Shown: positions 1-14,841 of the stretch, piece after piece | Layout: each line of letters opens with the position of its first letter | How positions within the stretch are numbered: the stretch's first letter is position 1 | Assembly: GCA_028994555.1 (NCBI GenBank) | Contig: JARDVN010000001.1 | Location: 1,550,001 to 1,614,000 of the forward strand | Source of the DNA: Citrobacter amalonaticus | Lineage (GTDB): Bacteria; Pseudomonadota; Gammaproteobacteria; Enterobacterales; Enterobacteriaceae | Reading direction: 5' to 3' | Length of the DNA stretch: 64,000 nt | Made by a program: the position numbers and the translations under genes | The notes under the pieces: model-generated | What the model was told of the DNA's origin: nothing | The model's input: only the letters and a program-made list of their open reading frames with translations | The model's database searches: none

Positions 1-305
1 TTGTCCGACTGCCCCTGATACAGGTGCGTAATACCCAGTGTGGTACACCTTTCTTCTACTAGTTTAGCCTTTCGTCCGGTAATGATGGCGACGTCAATAT
101 CAGACGTCAGCGCACAACGGATCCCGTAACCGTCACGGACGTTAAAAGCCTTCAGTTCTTCACCGTTGTTGCCCATATAAATCAGGCCATCCGATAGCAC
201 GCCATCGACATCAAGAATCAGCAGACGGATATTCTCTGCCTTGGCGATGACGTCCGCGCTGACGGGTCCATAACAGGTCGCAAGCGACGCACCTGCTTTG
301 CTCAT
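1..305 (-). CDS. kdsC: KDO-8-phosphate phosphatase KdsC (3' end outside window)
   Basis: KdsC hydrolyses 3-deoxy-D-manno-octulosonate 8-phosphate to KDO in the cytoplasm for lipopolysaccharide inner-core synthesis. The first 101 residues are visible: the HAD nucleophile motif DVDGV falls at residues 32-36 and a TGRK motif lies near residue 76. The ATG at 303-305 gives the usual MSKAG start. The gene leaves the window at position 1; the family is about 188 aa. kdsD lies 20 bp upstream, an arrangement typical of the kds/lpt region. The reading frame is clean as far as seen. Confidence 0.93.
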   Translation of the reverse strand, partial: MSKAGASLATCYGPVSADVIAKAENIRLLILDVDGVLSDGLIYMGNNGEELKAFNVRDGYGIRCALTSDIDVAIITGRKAKLVEERCTTLGITHLYQGQSD

Positions 306-325
306 TTCTCGTTATCCTTGAATTT

Positions 326-1313
326 CTACACAACGCCTGCACGCAGGAGATCATGCATATGTAACACACCCAGTAACTGGTCGCCATCGGCAACCATCAC
401 GGAGGTGATATGGCGGGACTGCATTAAGTTCAGGGCATCGACCGCCAGAATTCCTGGACGCACACGAATGCCCCCAGGCGTCATCACGTCGGCAATACCG
501 AGCTGGCGCACGTCAACGCCCATATCAAAGACGCGACGTAAATCACCGTCGGTGAAGATACCGTCGATCTTCATCGCTTCATCGCAAATCACGGTCATGC
601 CGAGGTTCTTGCGGGTGATTTCCAGCAGCGCATCGCGCAGGCTGGCTTCTTTGGTGACATGCGGGATCTCATCACCCGTATGCATAATATCGTTCACGCG
701 CAGCAGCAGTTTACGCCCCAACGCGCCGCCCGGATGCGATAACGCGAAATCCTCCGCGGTAAATCCGCGCGCCTTTAACAACGCCACCGCCAGCGCATCG
801 CCCATCACTAATGTGGCGGTGGTGCTGCTGGTCGGAGCCAGTCCAAGCGGACAGGCTTCTTGCGGTACTTTAACACACAGATGGACATCCGCAGCACGCG
901 CCATGCTGCTTTCTGGTCGACCGGTGATGCAGATGAGCTGAACCTGCAGTCGCTTAAGAACCGGAATCAGGGCCGCGATCTCGCTGGATTCCCCCGGAGT
1001 TGGAGATGGCAATCACGACATCCTGCGAGGTCACCATTCCCAGATCGCCGTGGGCGGCTTCGCCAGGATGAACGAAGAATGACGAGGTTCCGGTGCTGGC
1101 AAAGGTCGCGGCCATTTTGCGGCCTATATGCCCCGATTTCCCCATGCCCATCACCACCACTTTGCCGGTGCAGTTGAACATTTTTTCACAAGCGAGAGTG
1201 AAATCCTGGTTGATGTACTGATCGAGCTCCGCCAGGCCTTCACGTTCAATTGCCAGAACTTCTTTGCCGGCTTGCTGAAAGTCAAAACCCGGTTGTAACG
1301 CTAAGTGCGACAT
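326..1313 (-). CDS. kdsD: D-arabinose 5-phosphate isomerase KdsD (frameshifted in this sequence)
   Basis: KdsD interconverts ribulose 5-phosphate and arabinose 5-phosphate, feeding KDO synthesis. An N-terminal SIS domain (GKVVVMGMGKSGHIGRK near residue 50, then the AISNSG motif) is followed by two CBS domains. The frame breaks in the C run at 991-995: one C too many splits the SIS domain after AISNSG. Removing it joins the halves into a 328-residue protein, the normal length. The start at 1313 (MSHLALQPGF) matches the family. kdsC and yrbG lie 20 and 14 bp away on the same strand. Confidence 0.92.
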
Positions 1314-1327
1314 ATGTCTGTTTCCAG

Positions 1328-2305
1328 TTATCCAACGAGAAGTGGCGATAGCCAATACAACATCGCCAGCCATACGATAAAACCGCCGGTCAACAGCGCG
1401 CCCGCGCCGCGACCGGACTGGCGGGGACGCCGCCAGCAGAGTAATGCAAAGATGATGCTCACCAGCAGCATCACGCTGTAGTCACGGCTGAACGCCAGCG
1501 GGTTGACATCACCCGGCGTAATCAGAGCGGGAAGGCCGAGGACAATGGTGAGGTTAAAAATGTTCGCGCCGATGATATTGCCCACCGCGATATCGTTCTC
1601 ACCTTTGCGCACGCCAGCAATAGCGGTAGCCAGTTCAGGCAGGCTGGTGCCAATTGCGATTACCGTCAGGCCAATTGTCAGTTCGCTCATCGCGAAATAA
1701 TTGGCAATCACCGTGGCGTTATCCACCACCATTCGGGTGGCCATTGGCATGATAATCAGCGCAATGCCCAGCCATAAAAACGCCACCGGTAGCCCGCCTT
1801 CGCGCGGCAACTCGGCAACCTGTTCCCGGGTGAGGCTGTCATTGCCCTGACGCTCAGCGAGACGGGCGATTTTAACAATGAACAGCAGCCATAACACGGC
1901 CAATAGTAAAAGAAAGATACCATCGCTGCGGCTGAGTTGTCCGTCAAAGAGTACGGATCCGGCTACCACGCTAACCAGCAACATTAGCGGTAATTCGCGA
2001 CGCAGAATATCGGAATGCACGGTAAAAGGGTGGATCAACGCGGCAAGGCCGAGGATCAATAAAATGTTGGTAATGTTAGAGCCGAGCGCGGCGCCGACGG
2101 CTAAATCTAACTGCCCGTGCAGAGAGGCGGCGACAGAAACAATAATTTCAGGCAGAGATGTGCCTATACTGACTACCGTCATACCGATAATCAGCGGCGG
2201 GATCCCGAACGTTCGGCACAGGATTGACGCGGCAAATACCAGGCGGTCGGCGCCGTAGACGACCAATAATAAACCAATGATTAACAGCGCCGTTGCTAAA
2301 AGCAT
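1328..2305 (-). CDS. yrbG: Calcium/sodium antiporter YrbG
   Basis: This inner-membrane protein of the Na+/Ca2+ exchanger family has 325 aa, the E. coli length. The family's duplicated half-repeats are both visible, each with an acidic GTSLPE segment and a G(S/A)N(I) helix (GSNITNILLILG in the first half, GANIFNLTIVLG in the second), and most of the protein is hydrophobic. Calcium transport is inferred from the family. It lies 14 bp upstream of kdsD on the same strand and is divergent from mlaF. Confidence 0.93.
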   Translation of the reverse strand: MLLATALLIIGLLLVVYGADRLVFAASILCRTFGIPPLIIGMTVVSIGTSLPEIIVSVAASLHGQLDLAVGAALGSNITNILLILGLAALIHPFTVHSDILRRELPLMLLVSVVAGSVLFDGQLSRSDGIFLLLLAVLWLLFIVKIARLAERQGNDSLTREQVAELPREGGLPVAFLWLGIALIIMPMATRMVVDNATVIANYFAMSELTIGLTVIAIGTSLPELATAIAGVRKGENDIAVGNIIGANIFNLTIVLGLPALITPGDVNPLAFSRDYSVMLLVSIIFALLCWRRPRQSGRGAGALLTGGFIVWLAMLYWLSPLLVG

Positions 2306-2513
2306 CTAAAGTCCTTTCTTCAGGTATACTCGCCGGTCCACCGGGATCGTCTGGAAACCGTAACGAAGTCTTAATTTTGACTTTATGCAGCTAAAAAGTA
2401 AAACAAATGCCAGCTTTCGCTAACCAGGGCAGGTAATATTCTGTAAATATGATGAGTTCATGGTCAAATTCAGCGCCATGCTCAGATCAACAAGCAACAC
2501 GAAGGATGAATCA

Positions 2514-4117
<1,604 letters not shown>

Positions 4118-4121
4118 GTTC

Positions 4122-4680
4122 ATGCAAACGAAAAAAAATGAAATTTGGGTGGGGATCTTCTTGTTAGCCGCATTGCTGGCCGCGCTGTTTGTCTGCCTGA
4201 AGGCGGCCAACGTGACCTCTATACGTACAGAACCGACCTACACGATTTACGCGACATTCGATAATATCGGCGGCCTGAAAGTGCGCTCGCCGGTGCGTAT
4301 CGGTGGCGTGGTGGTGGGGCGCGTGGCGGACATATCCCTGGATCCAAAGACCTATTTACCGCGCGTGACGCTGGACATCGAAGAGCGCTATAACCACATC
4401 CCTGATACCAGTTCTCTGAGCATCCGCACGTCGGGTCTGCTGGGGGGAACAGTATCTGGCGCTGAACGTCGGTTTTGAAGATCCTGAACTGGGAACGTCT
4501 ATCCTCAAAGATGGCGGCACAATCCAGGACACCAAATCCGCGATGGTGCTGGAAGACATGATTGGTCAGTTCCTTTACAACAGCAACAGTAAAGGCGATG
4601 ACAATAAGAATTCTGGCGATGCGTCGGCACCGAACGAAGGCCATAATGAAGCCACTGGGCCTGCGGGCACAACGAATTAA
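4122..4680 (+). CDS. mlaD: MCE-domain lipid-binding protein MlaD (frameshifted in this sequence)
   Basis: MlaD is anchored by one N-terminal helix (IWVGIFLLAALLAALFVCL) and has a periplasmic MCE domain that forms a hexameric lipid channel in the MlaFEDB complex. A sixth G in the run 4442-4447 breaks the frame after SGLLG; removing it gives GEQYLALNVGFEDPELG and a protein of about 185 aa. The tail is low-complexity (Gly, Asn, Asp, Thr). The start codon is followed by an in-frame eight-A run that encodes lysines and is not an error. Confidence 0.93.
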
Positions 4681-5333
<653 letters not shown>

Positions 5334-5334
<1 letters not shown>

Positions 5335-5633
5335 TGACCCAGTCACTCAACTGGACGCGTGACGGTGACAAACTGGCGCTGGTGGGAGAACTGGACCAGG
5401 ACGTGCTGAATCCCTTATGGGATGCGCGCGTCGAGGCGATGACGGGCGTGACCTGTATCGATCTCAGCCAGGTTTCCCGAGTGGATACAGGGGGGACTGG
5501 CGTTGCTGGTTCATCTCATCAGTCTGGCAAAAAAAGCAGGGCAACGAGGTGTCGCTGACGGGGGGTGAACGACAAAGTCTTTACTCTGGCGAAACTCTAT
5601 AATTTGCCGGCTGACGTGCTTCCCCGCCTGTAA
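5334..5633 (+). CDS. mlaB: STAS-domain protein MlaB (three frameshifts in this sequence)
   Basis: MlaB is the small cytoplasmic STAS subunit that binds MlaF and is needed for transporter assembly. ELDQDVLNPLW and CIDLSQVSRVDTGG are recognisable. Three separate homopolymer insertions are present: G run 5490-5495, A run 5529-5535 and G run 5560-5565. Removing one base from each gives a 98-aa protein ending LYNLPADVLPRL, the family length. The net shift is a whole codon, so the last residues read correctly even with the errors. The start overlaps the mlaC stop. Confidence 0.9.
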
Positions 5634-5637
5634 TCCA

Positions 5638-5733
5638 TGCCGGATGGCGGCGTAGACGCCTTATCCGGCCTACACTTCTTCTTGTTTTCGTAGGCCGGAT
5701 AAGACGCGCTAGCGTCGCCATCCGGCTTTTTGC
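5638..5733 (+). repeat. Paired REP elements (BIME) after mlaB
   Basis: Two inverted copies of the enterobacterial REP palindrome (GCCGGATGGCG and its complement CGCCATCCGGC, with CCTTATCCGGCCTAC arms) flank a short spacer. REP pairs are untranslated and lie 3' of genes, where they stabilise mRNA or bind gyrase or IHF. The same unit recurs at four other places in the window. Confidence 0.9.
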
Positions 5734-5831
5734 TGCGGTGATTTAGCCGCTTATCTTCTTGCTTATTTATGACAGCGCAACTTTGCTCTAAGATGTTGGG
5801 CTGTTTTCTCAATCTGACGAATGAAGAGCCC

Positions 5832-6087
5832 ATGGAAAATAATGAAATTCAGAGCGTGCTGATGAACGCACTCTCCCTCCAGGAAGTCCACGTCTCTGGC
5901 GATGGCAGTCACTTTCAGGTTATTGCCGTGGGTGAGATGTTTGACGGCATGAGCCGGGTGAAGAAGCAGCAGTCGGTTTACGCGCCGCTGATGGAGTACA
6001 TTGCCGACAACCGCATTCATGCCCTGTCGATCAAAGCATATACCCCCCGCAGAGTGGGCGCGCGATCGCAAACTAAATGGTTTTTGA
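5832..6087 (+). CDS. ibaG: BolA-family protein IbaG (frameshifted in this sequence)
   Basis: IbaG is a small cytoplasmic BolA-family protein that works with monothiol glutaredoxins in iron-sulfur handling and is linked to acid stress. [14 protein letters not shown] and the helix around [13 protein letters not shown] are diagnostic. A sixth C at 6043-6048 breaks the frame at AYTP; removing it gives [12 protein letters not shown] and an 84-aa protein. The start is the ATG at 5832; the upstream in-frame residues are not conserved. murA follows about 50 bp on. Confidence 0.9.
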
Positions 6088-6118
6088 GTTACGGGTGACG
6101 CACCGGTAACGACGATGA

Positions 6119-7399
<1,281 letters not shown>

Positions 7400-7413
7400 T
7401 TGTGCGCCATTGC

Positions 7414-7441
7414 GTAGCCCCGAGGCGCTGTGCGGGGCTAC
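7414..7441. terminator. Hairpin between convergent murA and sfsB
   Basis: A 9-bp perfect inverted repeat (GTAGCCCCG with CGGGGCTAC, 10-nt loop) sits in the 53-bp gap between the murA and sfsB stops. There is no clear T tract on either side, so it may act mainly as a bidirectional 3' stabiliser or a weak terminator. Confidence 0.5.
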
Positions 7442-7452
7442 TGCTTCGAGGC

Positions 7453-7740
7453 TTACTCTACATCCTGCTTTTCCCGGCGCGCAGCTCGCATCAGACGCGT
7501 CCTGTCGATGAATTCGTGTGTTTTGGCATCATGGTAGCGTGACGGCCAGATCACCCAGGGTTCCGTCCCGAGTGCTTTCGCAATAATCAACTCGCCTTTC
7601 GGCCATGGTCGGGTTAAAGCGTTTGCCAGCGTGGAGGAACTTAATCCATGTCTGCGCGATTCGGCAGCCATGGATGTTCCTTTTTTACGTAACCCGGCAA
7701 TGATATCTGCCGGATGCCAGTCAATGAGTTTGCTCTCCAT
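7453..7740 (-). CDS. sfsB: Ner-like DNA-binding protein SfsB
   Basis: SfsB is a small helix-turn-helix protein of the Nlp/Ner family, similar to the Ner repressor of Mu-like phages; in E. coli it activates maltose genes when overproduced. The HTH core (GTSMAAESRRHGLSSSTLANAL) and the WPKGELIIAKALG segment are complete. The ATG at 7740 gives 95 aa starting MESKLIDWHP; in-frame upstream codons are not conserved in the family. It is isolated on the minus strand. The natural target is unknown. Confidence 0.9.
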   Translation of the reverse strand: MESKLIDWHPADIIAGLRKKGTSMAAESRRHGLSSSTLANALTRPWPKGELIIAKALGTEPWVIWPSRYHDAKTHEFIDRTRLMRAARREKQDVE

Positions 7741-7926
7741 TTTCCCCTCGCTCGTGGTCTTCATTGTTGATTTGAACATTTAACCTGTAGAAGACACTAT
7801 ACGCTCAGAGAACTGATGTTCTAATAAGTTCGAGTAAAGAGTTTATATATTCAGAATTTATTAAGGATTATTGCGCTGATTGCAAAGGAAAAGAGAGGTG
7901 GGGTGGTTTTTACCAGAGCTTTCTGG

Positions 7927-7956
7927 AATCATCCCGCACGGACTGGCGGGATGATT
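7927..7956 (-). terminator. Hairpin downstream of ispB
   Basis: An 11-bp inverted repeat (AATCATCCCGC with GCGGGATGATT, 8-nt loop) ends 9 bp past the ispB stop on the minus strand. There is no long T tract after it, so its strength as a terminator is uncertain. Confidence 0.5.
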
Positions 7957-7965
7957 ACCTTGTCA

Positions 7966-8937
7966 TCAACGGTCACGCTGGACAGCGATATGTGCCAGGC
8001 CGATCAACGCTTCGCGCCATTGGGAATCCGGCAGCACTTGCAGCGAGGCGATGGCTTTGTCAGCCTCTTCTTCCGCACGCTGGCGTGTCCATTCCAGTGA
8101 GCCGCAGGCGTTCATCGCTTCCAGCACCGGTTCCAGAAGGTGTCGGCCATTGCCTTGTTCAATAGCGCTACGAATCATTTGCGCTTGCTCAGGCGTGCCG
8201 TTGCGCATCGCATGCAGCAGCGGTAACGTAGGTTTGCCTTCGTTCAGGTCATCGCCGACATTTTTACCGAGCTGCTCGCCATCGGCGTTATAATCCAACA
8301 GATCGTCAATCAACTGGAATGCGGTGCCCAGATAGCGACCATAGTCCTGCAGCCCTTTTTCCTCCGCTTCGCTACAACCTGCAAGGATACCGGAACACTG
8401 CGCTGCGGCTTCAAACAGACGCGCTGTTTTACTGTAGATCACCCGCATATAGCTTTCTTCCGTAATGTCCGGGTCGTTAACGTTCATTAACTGCAGGACT
8501 TCACCTTCAGCAATAACGTTCACGGCTTCAGACATCACTTCCAGTACTTTCAGCGAGCCGAGGCTGGTCATCATCTGGAAAGCGCGGGTATAGATAAAAT
8601 CACCAACCAGCACGCTGGCAGCATTGCCAAACGCGGCATTCGCCGTCGCTTTACCCCGGCGCATATCAGATTCATCCACCACATCGTCATGAAGCAGGGT
8701 TGCAGTGTGAATAAATTCTATCAGCGCCGCGATCGTGACATGGGCGTTTCCCTGATAGCCAACGGCGCGCGCGGCGAGGACGGCGATCATCGGACGAATG
8801 CGTTTACCGCCACCGCTGACAATGTAATAGCCTAACTGATTGATCAGTTGGACGTCGGAATTAAGCTGTTCAAGGATTGTCGCATTGACACCCGCCATAT
8901 CTTGCGCGGTTAACTCATTGATTTTTTCTAAATTCAT
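7966..8937 (-). CDS. ispB: Octaprenyl diphosphate synthase IspB
   Basis: IspB condenses farnesyl diphosphate with five isopentenyl diphosphates to make the C40 side chain of ubiquinone and menaquinone. It has 323 aa. Both aspartate-rich motifs of trans-prenyltransferases are present: DDVVD in LLHDDVVDESDMRRG and DDLLD in QLIDDLLDY. The ATG at 8937 (MNLEKINELT) is the family start, and upstream in-frame residues are not conserved. It is divergent from rplU. Confidence 0.95.
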   Translation of the reverse strand: MNLEKINELTAQDMAGVNATILEQLNSDVQLINQLGYYIVSGGGKRIRPMIAVLAARAVGYQGNAHVTIAALIEFIHTATLLHDDVVDESDMRRGKATANAAFGNAASVLVGDFIYTRAFQMMTSLGSLKVLEVMSEAVNVIAEGEVLQLMNVNDPDITEESYMRVIYSKTARLFEAAAQCSGILAGCSEAEEKGLQDYGRYLGTAFQLIDDLLDYNADGEQLGKNVGDDLNEGKPTLPLLHAMRNGTPEQAQMIRSAIEQGNGRHLLEPVLEAMNACGSLEWTRQRAEEEADKAIASLQVLPDSQWREALIGLAHIAVQRDR

Positions 8938-9094
8938 CGCAAAAGCCGGGCTTTTCGCCCCGTTTACCTCATCATGCGGCAAGGTAACTTAGGGTTTAGG
9001 GTTAGAAATATATGCTGATTGTACTGAAAAAACGCCGCAGATAAACGTTACCGTACACGTTGTGTTTTTTTTCTTCATGTATTGACTGTAGCAC

Positions 9095-9123
9095 TTGTCA
9101 AAGGCTCACGTTTTGCGTAATAT
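9095..9123 (+). promoter_or_regulatory. Probable rplU-rpmA promoter
   Basis: A sigma-70-type match: TTGTCA at 9095-9100 and TAATAT at 9118-9123 with a 17-bp spacer, about 70 bp before the rplU start. A second TTGACT at 9082 offers no better pairing. Confidence 0.6.
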
Positions 9124-9159
9124 TCGCGCCCTATTGTGAATATTTATAGCGCGCTCTGA

Positions 9160-9785
<626 letters not shown>

Positions 9786-9810
9786 GTTTTTCGTGGTCCG
9801 GTAACGGATA

Positions 9811-9841
9811 AAAGCCCCGCACCTTGTTGCGGGGCTTTTTT
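9811..9841 (+). terminator. Intrinsic terminator after rpmA
   Basis: The stem AAAGCCCCGCA / TTGCGGGGCTTT is followed by a T tract. It lies between rpmA and yhbE and probably makes expression of yhbE-obgE lower than that of the ribosomal genes by partial read-through. Confidence 0.8.
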
Positions 9842-9914
9842 ACATTCGATGACCGGTAAATATGCTCGTGAAACCGTTTGTATGGGATAACGAGCCCTTG
9901 CAGGGAAAACGGGC

Positions 9915-10881
9915 ATGAAGCAGCAGGCTGGCATTGGTATTCTTTTGGCACTCACGACCGCGATTTGTTGGGGCGCTTTGCCAATTGCTATGAAACAGGT
10001 GCTGGAGGTGATGGAACCTCCTACCATCGTGTTTTACCGTTTTTTTAATCGCCAGTATTGGCCTCGGCGCGATTCTGGCCGCGAAGCGTAAGCTGCCGCC
10101 GTTGCGAATTTTTCGCAAAGCGCGCTGGCTGATCCTGTTGGCAATTGCTACCGCTGGACTCTTTGGAAACTTTATTCTGTTCAGCTCTTCCCTGCAGTAT
10201 TTGAGCCCGACGGCTTCGCAGGTGATCGGTCAACTGTCGCCAGTGGGGATGATGGTCGCAAGCGTATTTATTCTTAAAGAGAAAATGCGCGGTACGCAGA
10301 TTGTCGGCGCGATAATGCTGCTGAGTGGCCTGGTGATGTTCTTTAACACCAGTCTGATCGAAATTTTTACCAAACTGACGGATTACACCTGGGGTGTCAT
10401 TTTTGGCGTCGGTGCGGCGATGGTCTGGGTCAGTTATGGCGTCGCGCAAAAGGTGTTATTGCGGCGGCTGGCGTCACCGCAGATCCTGTTTTTACTGTAC
10501 ACTTTATGTACGATAGCGCTATTGCCGCTGGCAAAGCCTGGCGTGATAGCCCAGCTCAATGACTGGCAGCTTGCTTGTTTGATTTTCTGTGGGCTGAATA
10601 CGCTGGTAGGATATGGCGCCCTGGCGGAAGCGATGGCGCGTTGGCAGGCAGCTCAGGTGAGCGCATTAATCACGCTCACGCCGCTGTTTACGCTGTTATT
10701 TTCAGATCTTTTATCTATGGCCTGGCCCGATTTCTTCGCCAGACCGATGTTAAACCTTTTAGGTTATCTCGGTGCGTTTGTCGTGGTTGCGGGCGCGATG
10801 TACTCCGCCATTGGTCATCGTATTTGGGGCGGATTACGTAAGCATGAATCGGTGGTATCGCAGCCCCGCTCAGGCGAATGA
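9915..10881 (+). CDS. yhbE: EamA-family inner-membrane transporter YhbE (frameshifted in this sequence)
   Basis: A ten-helix drug/metabolite (EamA) transporter of unknown substrate. The N-terminus reads MKQQAGIGILLALTTAICWG; the frame breaks at a seventh T in the run 10040-10046. Removing one T gives FYRFLIASIGLGAILA and a 321-aa protein. The two EamA repeats are visible, the second starting near YTWGVIFGVGAAMVWVS. obgE starts 15 bp after the stop, so the two are probably co-transcribed. Confidence 0.9.
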
Positions 10882-12069
<1,188 letters not shown>

Positions 12070-12077
12070 TCTCAAGC

Positions 12078-12105
12078 AAACCCCGGCCATGTTGCCGGGG
12101 TTTTT
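12078..12105. terminator. Terminator between convergent obgE and dacB
   Basis: The inverted repeat AAACCCCGGC / GCCGGGGTTT is followed by T-rich sequence on the plus strand and preceded by A-rich sequence. It can serve as an obgE terminator and possibly also for dacB. Confidence 0.75.
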
Positions 12106-12117
12106 GTTTCTGCTGAC

Positions 12118-13552
12118 TCAGTTATTCTGATAAATATCTTTGTACAATCGGCTTTCAAATCGAACCAGCGGAATGCGACGGTTACGTTGATCGGCAGGTT
12201 CTACCGCATAACCCGACAGATATTGTACGAACGCCATCCGTTGCCCACTGGCGGTGGTAATAAAGCCCGCCAGGTTATACACGCCCTGCAATGACCCCGT
12301 TTTCGCGGAGACCTTACCGTCGACGCCCGCCTGATGCAGACCTGCGCGGTACTGTAGAGAACCGTCATAGCCCGCCAGCGGCAGCATAGAGATGAAGTTC
12401 AGTTCATTGTCGTGCTGTGCGATATATTGCAGCACCTGCATCATGGTCGCCGGTGCAATGAGGTTATGGCGCGACAGACCGGAACCGTCGGCAATAATTG
12501 TATTGCCAATATCAACCCCCGCTTGCTGACGCAGGATCTGACGTACGGCATCGGAACCTGCGCGCCACGTTCCCGGTACATTGAAGCGCGCGTGACCAAT
12601 CATACGAAAGACGGTATCGGCAATCATGTTGTCCGACTTTTTCAGCATAATCTTAAGCAGATCGTGCAGCGGTGCTGATTGCTTGCTCGCCACAACAGTA
12701 CCCGGCTCGTTGACCTGCGTCTGGCGTAACAATGTTCCGCTGTAGGTAATACCGGCTTGTTTTAACTCATCTTTCAGGATTGCTCCGGCATAACTGGCGC
12801 CGTCCTGGATGGCAAACGCCAGTGGGAGGGGCTCGGCGCGCTGCGGCAAACAACCGGTCAGTGTGAAGCGGTTTAAATCGCCAGGAACCACGTCCAGCTC
12901 ACAATATTGCGCTTCCGCTGAACCGCGCGCGAGGGTGCGAACCTGACTGAACATGGTGACCGGATAGTAAGACGCCACGCGAATATAGGCTAAATCGTTC
13001 GCTTTTTTGCGCACTGTAGAGCGAAATCGAGAAGCAGTTTCGATCGACAATCGCGGCCGCAGGCGGTGCGCTGAAACACTGGGTCATGTCGTTCCAGGGC
13101 CAACCCGGCGCTTTATCGTGACTGGCAAAAACGGAGGTATCAATCAGGACGTTTCCGGTGATTTGCGTGACGCCTGCTTTTTTCAGGTTCGCCACCATAT
13201 TGCGAATATCCTGACGTTTTAGCGTCGGATCGGCGCCAAATCTCGCCACTAAGTCACCTTTCAATACGCCCGCATCAATGCTGCCTTTGGTTTCCAGCGT
13301 AGTGGTAAAGCGGAAGTCTGGGCCAAGCTGAATTAAGGCCGCCAGCGCGGTAATGACTTTCTGCGTACTGGCAGGAAGCGCCATTTGCTGACTATGATAA
13401 TCAATGGCGGGAGTCGGGGCGCCGACCTTCTGAACCATAAGGGCAAGGTTGGCTCCGGCAGGGAGCTGGTTGATGTACTCGTCAACGTTCGCGGCCTGGA
13501 CGCTGAACGCTACGCTGGTAGTCAATCCGATGATAAATCTGGAAAATCGCAT
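12118..13552 (-). CDS. dacB: D-alanyl-D-alanine carboxypeptidase/endopeptidase DacB, PBP4 (frameshifted in this sequence)
   Basis: PBP4 is a periplasmic class C penicillin-binding protein that trims and cleaves peptidoglycan cross-bridges. A signal peptide ends near VQA at residue 20; the serine box is STQK at 62-65, and KSDN and SAKTGS follow. An extra base in the T run 13003-13008 (A run on the coding strand) breaks the frame after SLYSAQK; removing it gives a 477-aa protein. It is divergent from greA. Confidence 0.92.
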
Positions 13553-13671
13553 AATCTCGCGCTAACAACCTGGAAACAAGCCGTCATACTACGGCGCAAT
13601 GCCCTGAAAAGTAAACGATGACCCATAGGGAACTCCAGGGTAAAATGAGTATCAAATTAAGAATTGTAGCT

Positions 13672-13705
13672 GACCTGGACCTTATGTCCGGGTCGGTATT
13701 TTTTT
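13672..13705 (+). terminator. Leader terminator upstream of greA (GraL-type)
   Basis: GACCTGGAC and GTCCGGGTC form a 9-bp stem with a 5-nt loop, followed by seven Ts, about 95 bp before the greA start. In E. coli the greA leader ends at such a terminator and releases the small RNA GraL. The structure is seen here; the RNA is inferred. Confidence 0.7.
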
Positions 13706-13799
13706 GCTTCTGGTCCGGGTATGACGCCATACCGGGGCAGGCTTAACAGCCGGGGCACAGCGATCGCCCCCCTACAGGAATGTTCAAGAGGTATAACAA

Positions 13800-14276
13800 A
13801 TGCAAGCGATTCCGATGACCTTACGTGGCGCAGAAAAATTACGCGAAGAGCTGGATTTTCTGAAATCTGTGCGCCGTCCTGAAATTATCGCCTCTATCGC
13901 CGAAGCGCGTGAACACGGCGACCTGAAAGAAAATGCGGAATATCACGCGGCGCGTGAGCAGCAGGGTTTCTGCGAAGGTCGTATCAAAGACATTGAAGCG
14001 AAGCTGTCGAACGCGCAGATCATTGATGTCACCAAAATGCCGAATAACGGTCGTGTCGTCTTTGGCGCGACGGTCACCGTTCTGAACCTTGATAACGACG
14101 AAGAGCAGACATGGCGCATCGTTGGCGATGACGAAGCGGACTTCAAACAGAACCTGATTTCCGTCAACTCGCCGATTGCACGTGGCCTGATTGGCAAAGA
14201 ACAGGATGACGTCGTGGTGATTAAAACCCCTGGCGGCGAAGTGGAATATGAGATCACTAAAGTAGAATACCTGTAA
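13800..14276 (+). CDS. greA: Transcript cleavage factor GreA
   Basis: GreA enters the RNA polymerase secondary channel and triggers cleavage of backtracked RNA. It has 158 aa: an N-terminal coiled coil with the acidic tip (residues around 38-46, [20 protein letters not shown]) and a C-terminal globular domain. The start is the ATG at 13800. It is transcribed alone between divergent dacB and convergent yhbY. Confidence 0.96.
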   Translation: MQAIPMTLRGAEKLREELDFLKSVRRPEIIASIAEAREHGDLKENAEYHAAREQQGFCEGRIKDIEAKLSNAQIIDVTKMPNNGRVVFGATVTVLNLDNDEEQTWRIVGDDEADFKQNLISVNSPIARGLIGKEQDDVVVIKTPGGEVEYEITKVEYL

Positions 14277-14310
14277 GTGCTCAAGATGTTGATGTATTGT
14301 AAAGAAAGGA

Positions 14311-14333
14311 AAAAGGCCGCATAGCGGCCTTTT
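14311..14333 (+). terminator. greA terminator
   Basis: AAAAGGCCGC / GCGGCCTTTT with a three-base loop lies 35 bp after the greA stop. Confidence 0.8.
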
Positions 14334-14421
14334 ATCAACGAAGAGAGCATGGCATTTTGCTCTCCTGCCTGCGGGAAATCCCTCGTTTTACACAGGTTTT
14401 GTGTTTGACTTTAGGATATTC

Positions 14422-14715
14422 TTAGCGTGGCAGCGAGATTTTGCGTTCTTTACTCGGGCGATAAAGCACCAGCATTTTACCGATGACCTGTACATTACAG
14501 GCGCCGGTTTCGCGCACGATAGCGTCCACGATCAAGGTTTTGGTTTCGCGATCTTCAGACGCGACTTTCACCTTGATAAGTTCATGGTGCTCTAACGCTT
14601 GTTCAATCTCGGCCAGTACCCCTTCGGTCAAACCATTATTGCCAAGCATAACGACCGGCTTGAGCGGATGTGCCAGACCTTTCAGGTGCTGTTTTTGTTT
14701 AGTACTCAGATTCAT
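14422..14715 (-). CDS. yhbY: CRM-domain RNA-binding protein YhbY
   Basis: YhbY is a 97-aa stand-alone CRM domain protein found with pre-50S ribosomal particles. The GxxG-like loop lies in VVMLGNNGLTEGV, and KVKVASEDRETKTLI is conserved. The start is the ATG at 14715 (MNLSTKQKQHLK). It is divergent from rlmE. Confidence 0.94.
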   Translation of the reverse strand: MNLSTKQKQHLKGLAHPLKPVVMLGNNGLTEGVLAEIEQALEHHELIKVKVASEDRETKTLIVDAIVRETGACNVQVIGKMLVLYRPSKERKISLPR

Positions 14716-14841
14716 CGTATATTTTTGCTTACGTTGGGATTGAAAACGGGTCATTCTACCGCCATCTCCCATATATCGCCAAATAGTGCGTGGAAATTTA
14801 CGCCTTATGGCAACGATGTTCTGCCCCGATGGGAAAGTTAA

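Noticed and set aside
4129..4138. A8 run at the start of mlaD as another insertion
   Set aside because: The eight As read in frame as two lysines and part of an asparagine (QTKKNE), exactly the conserved sequence.
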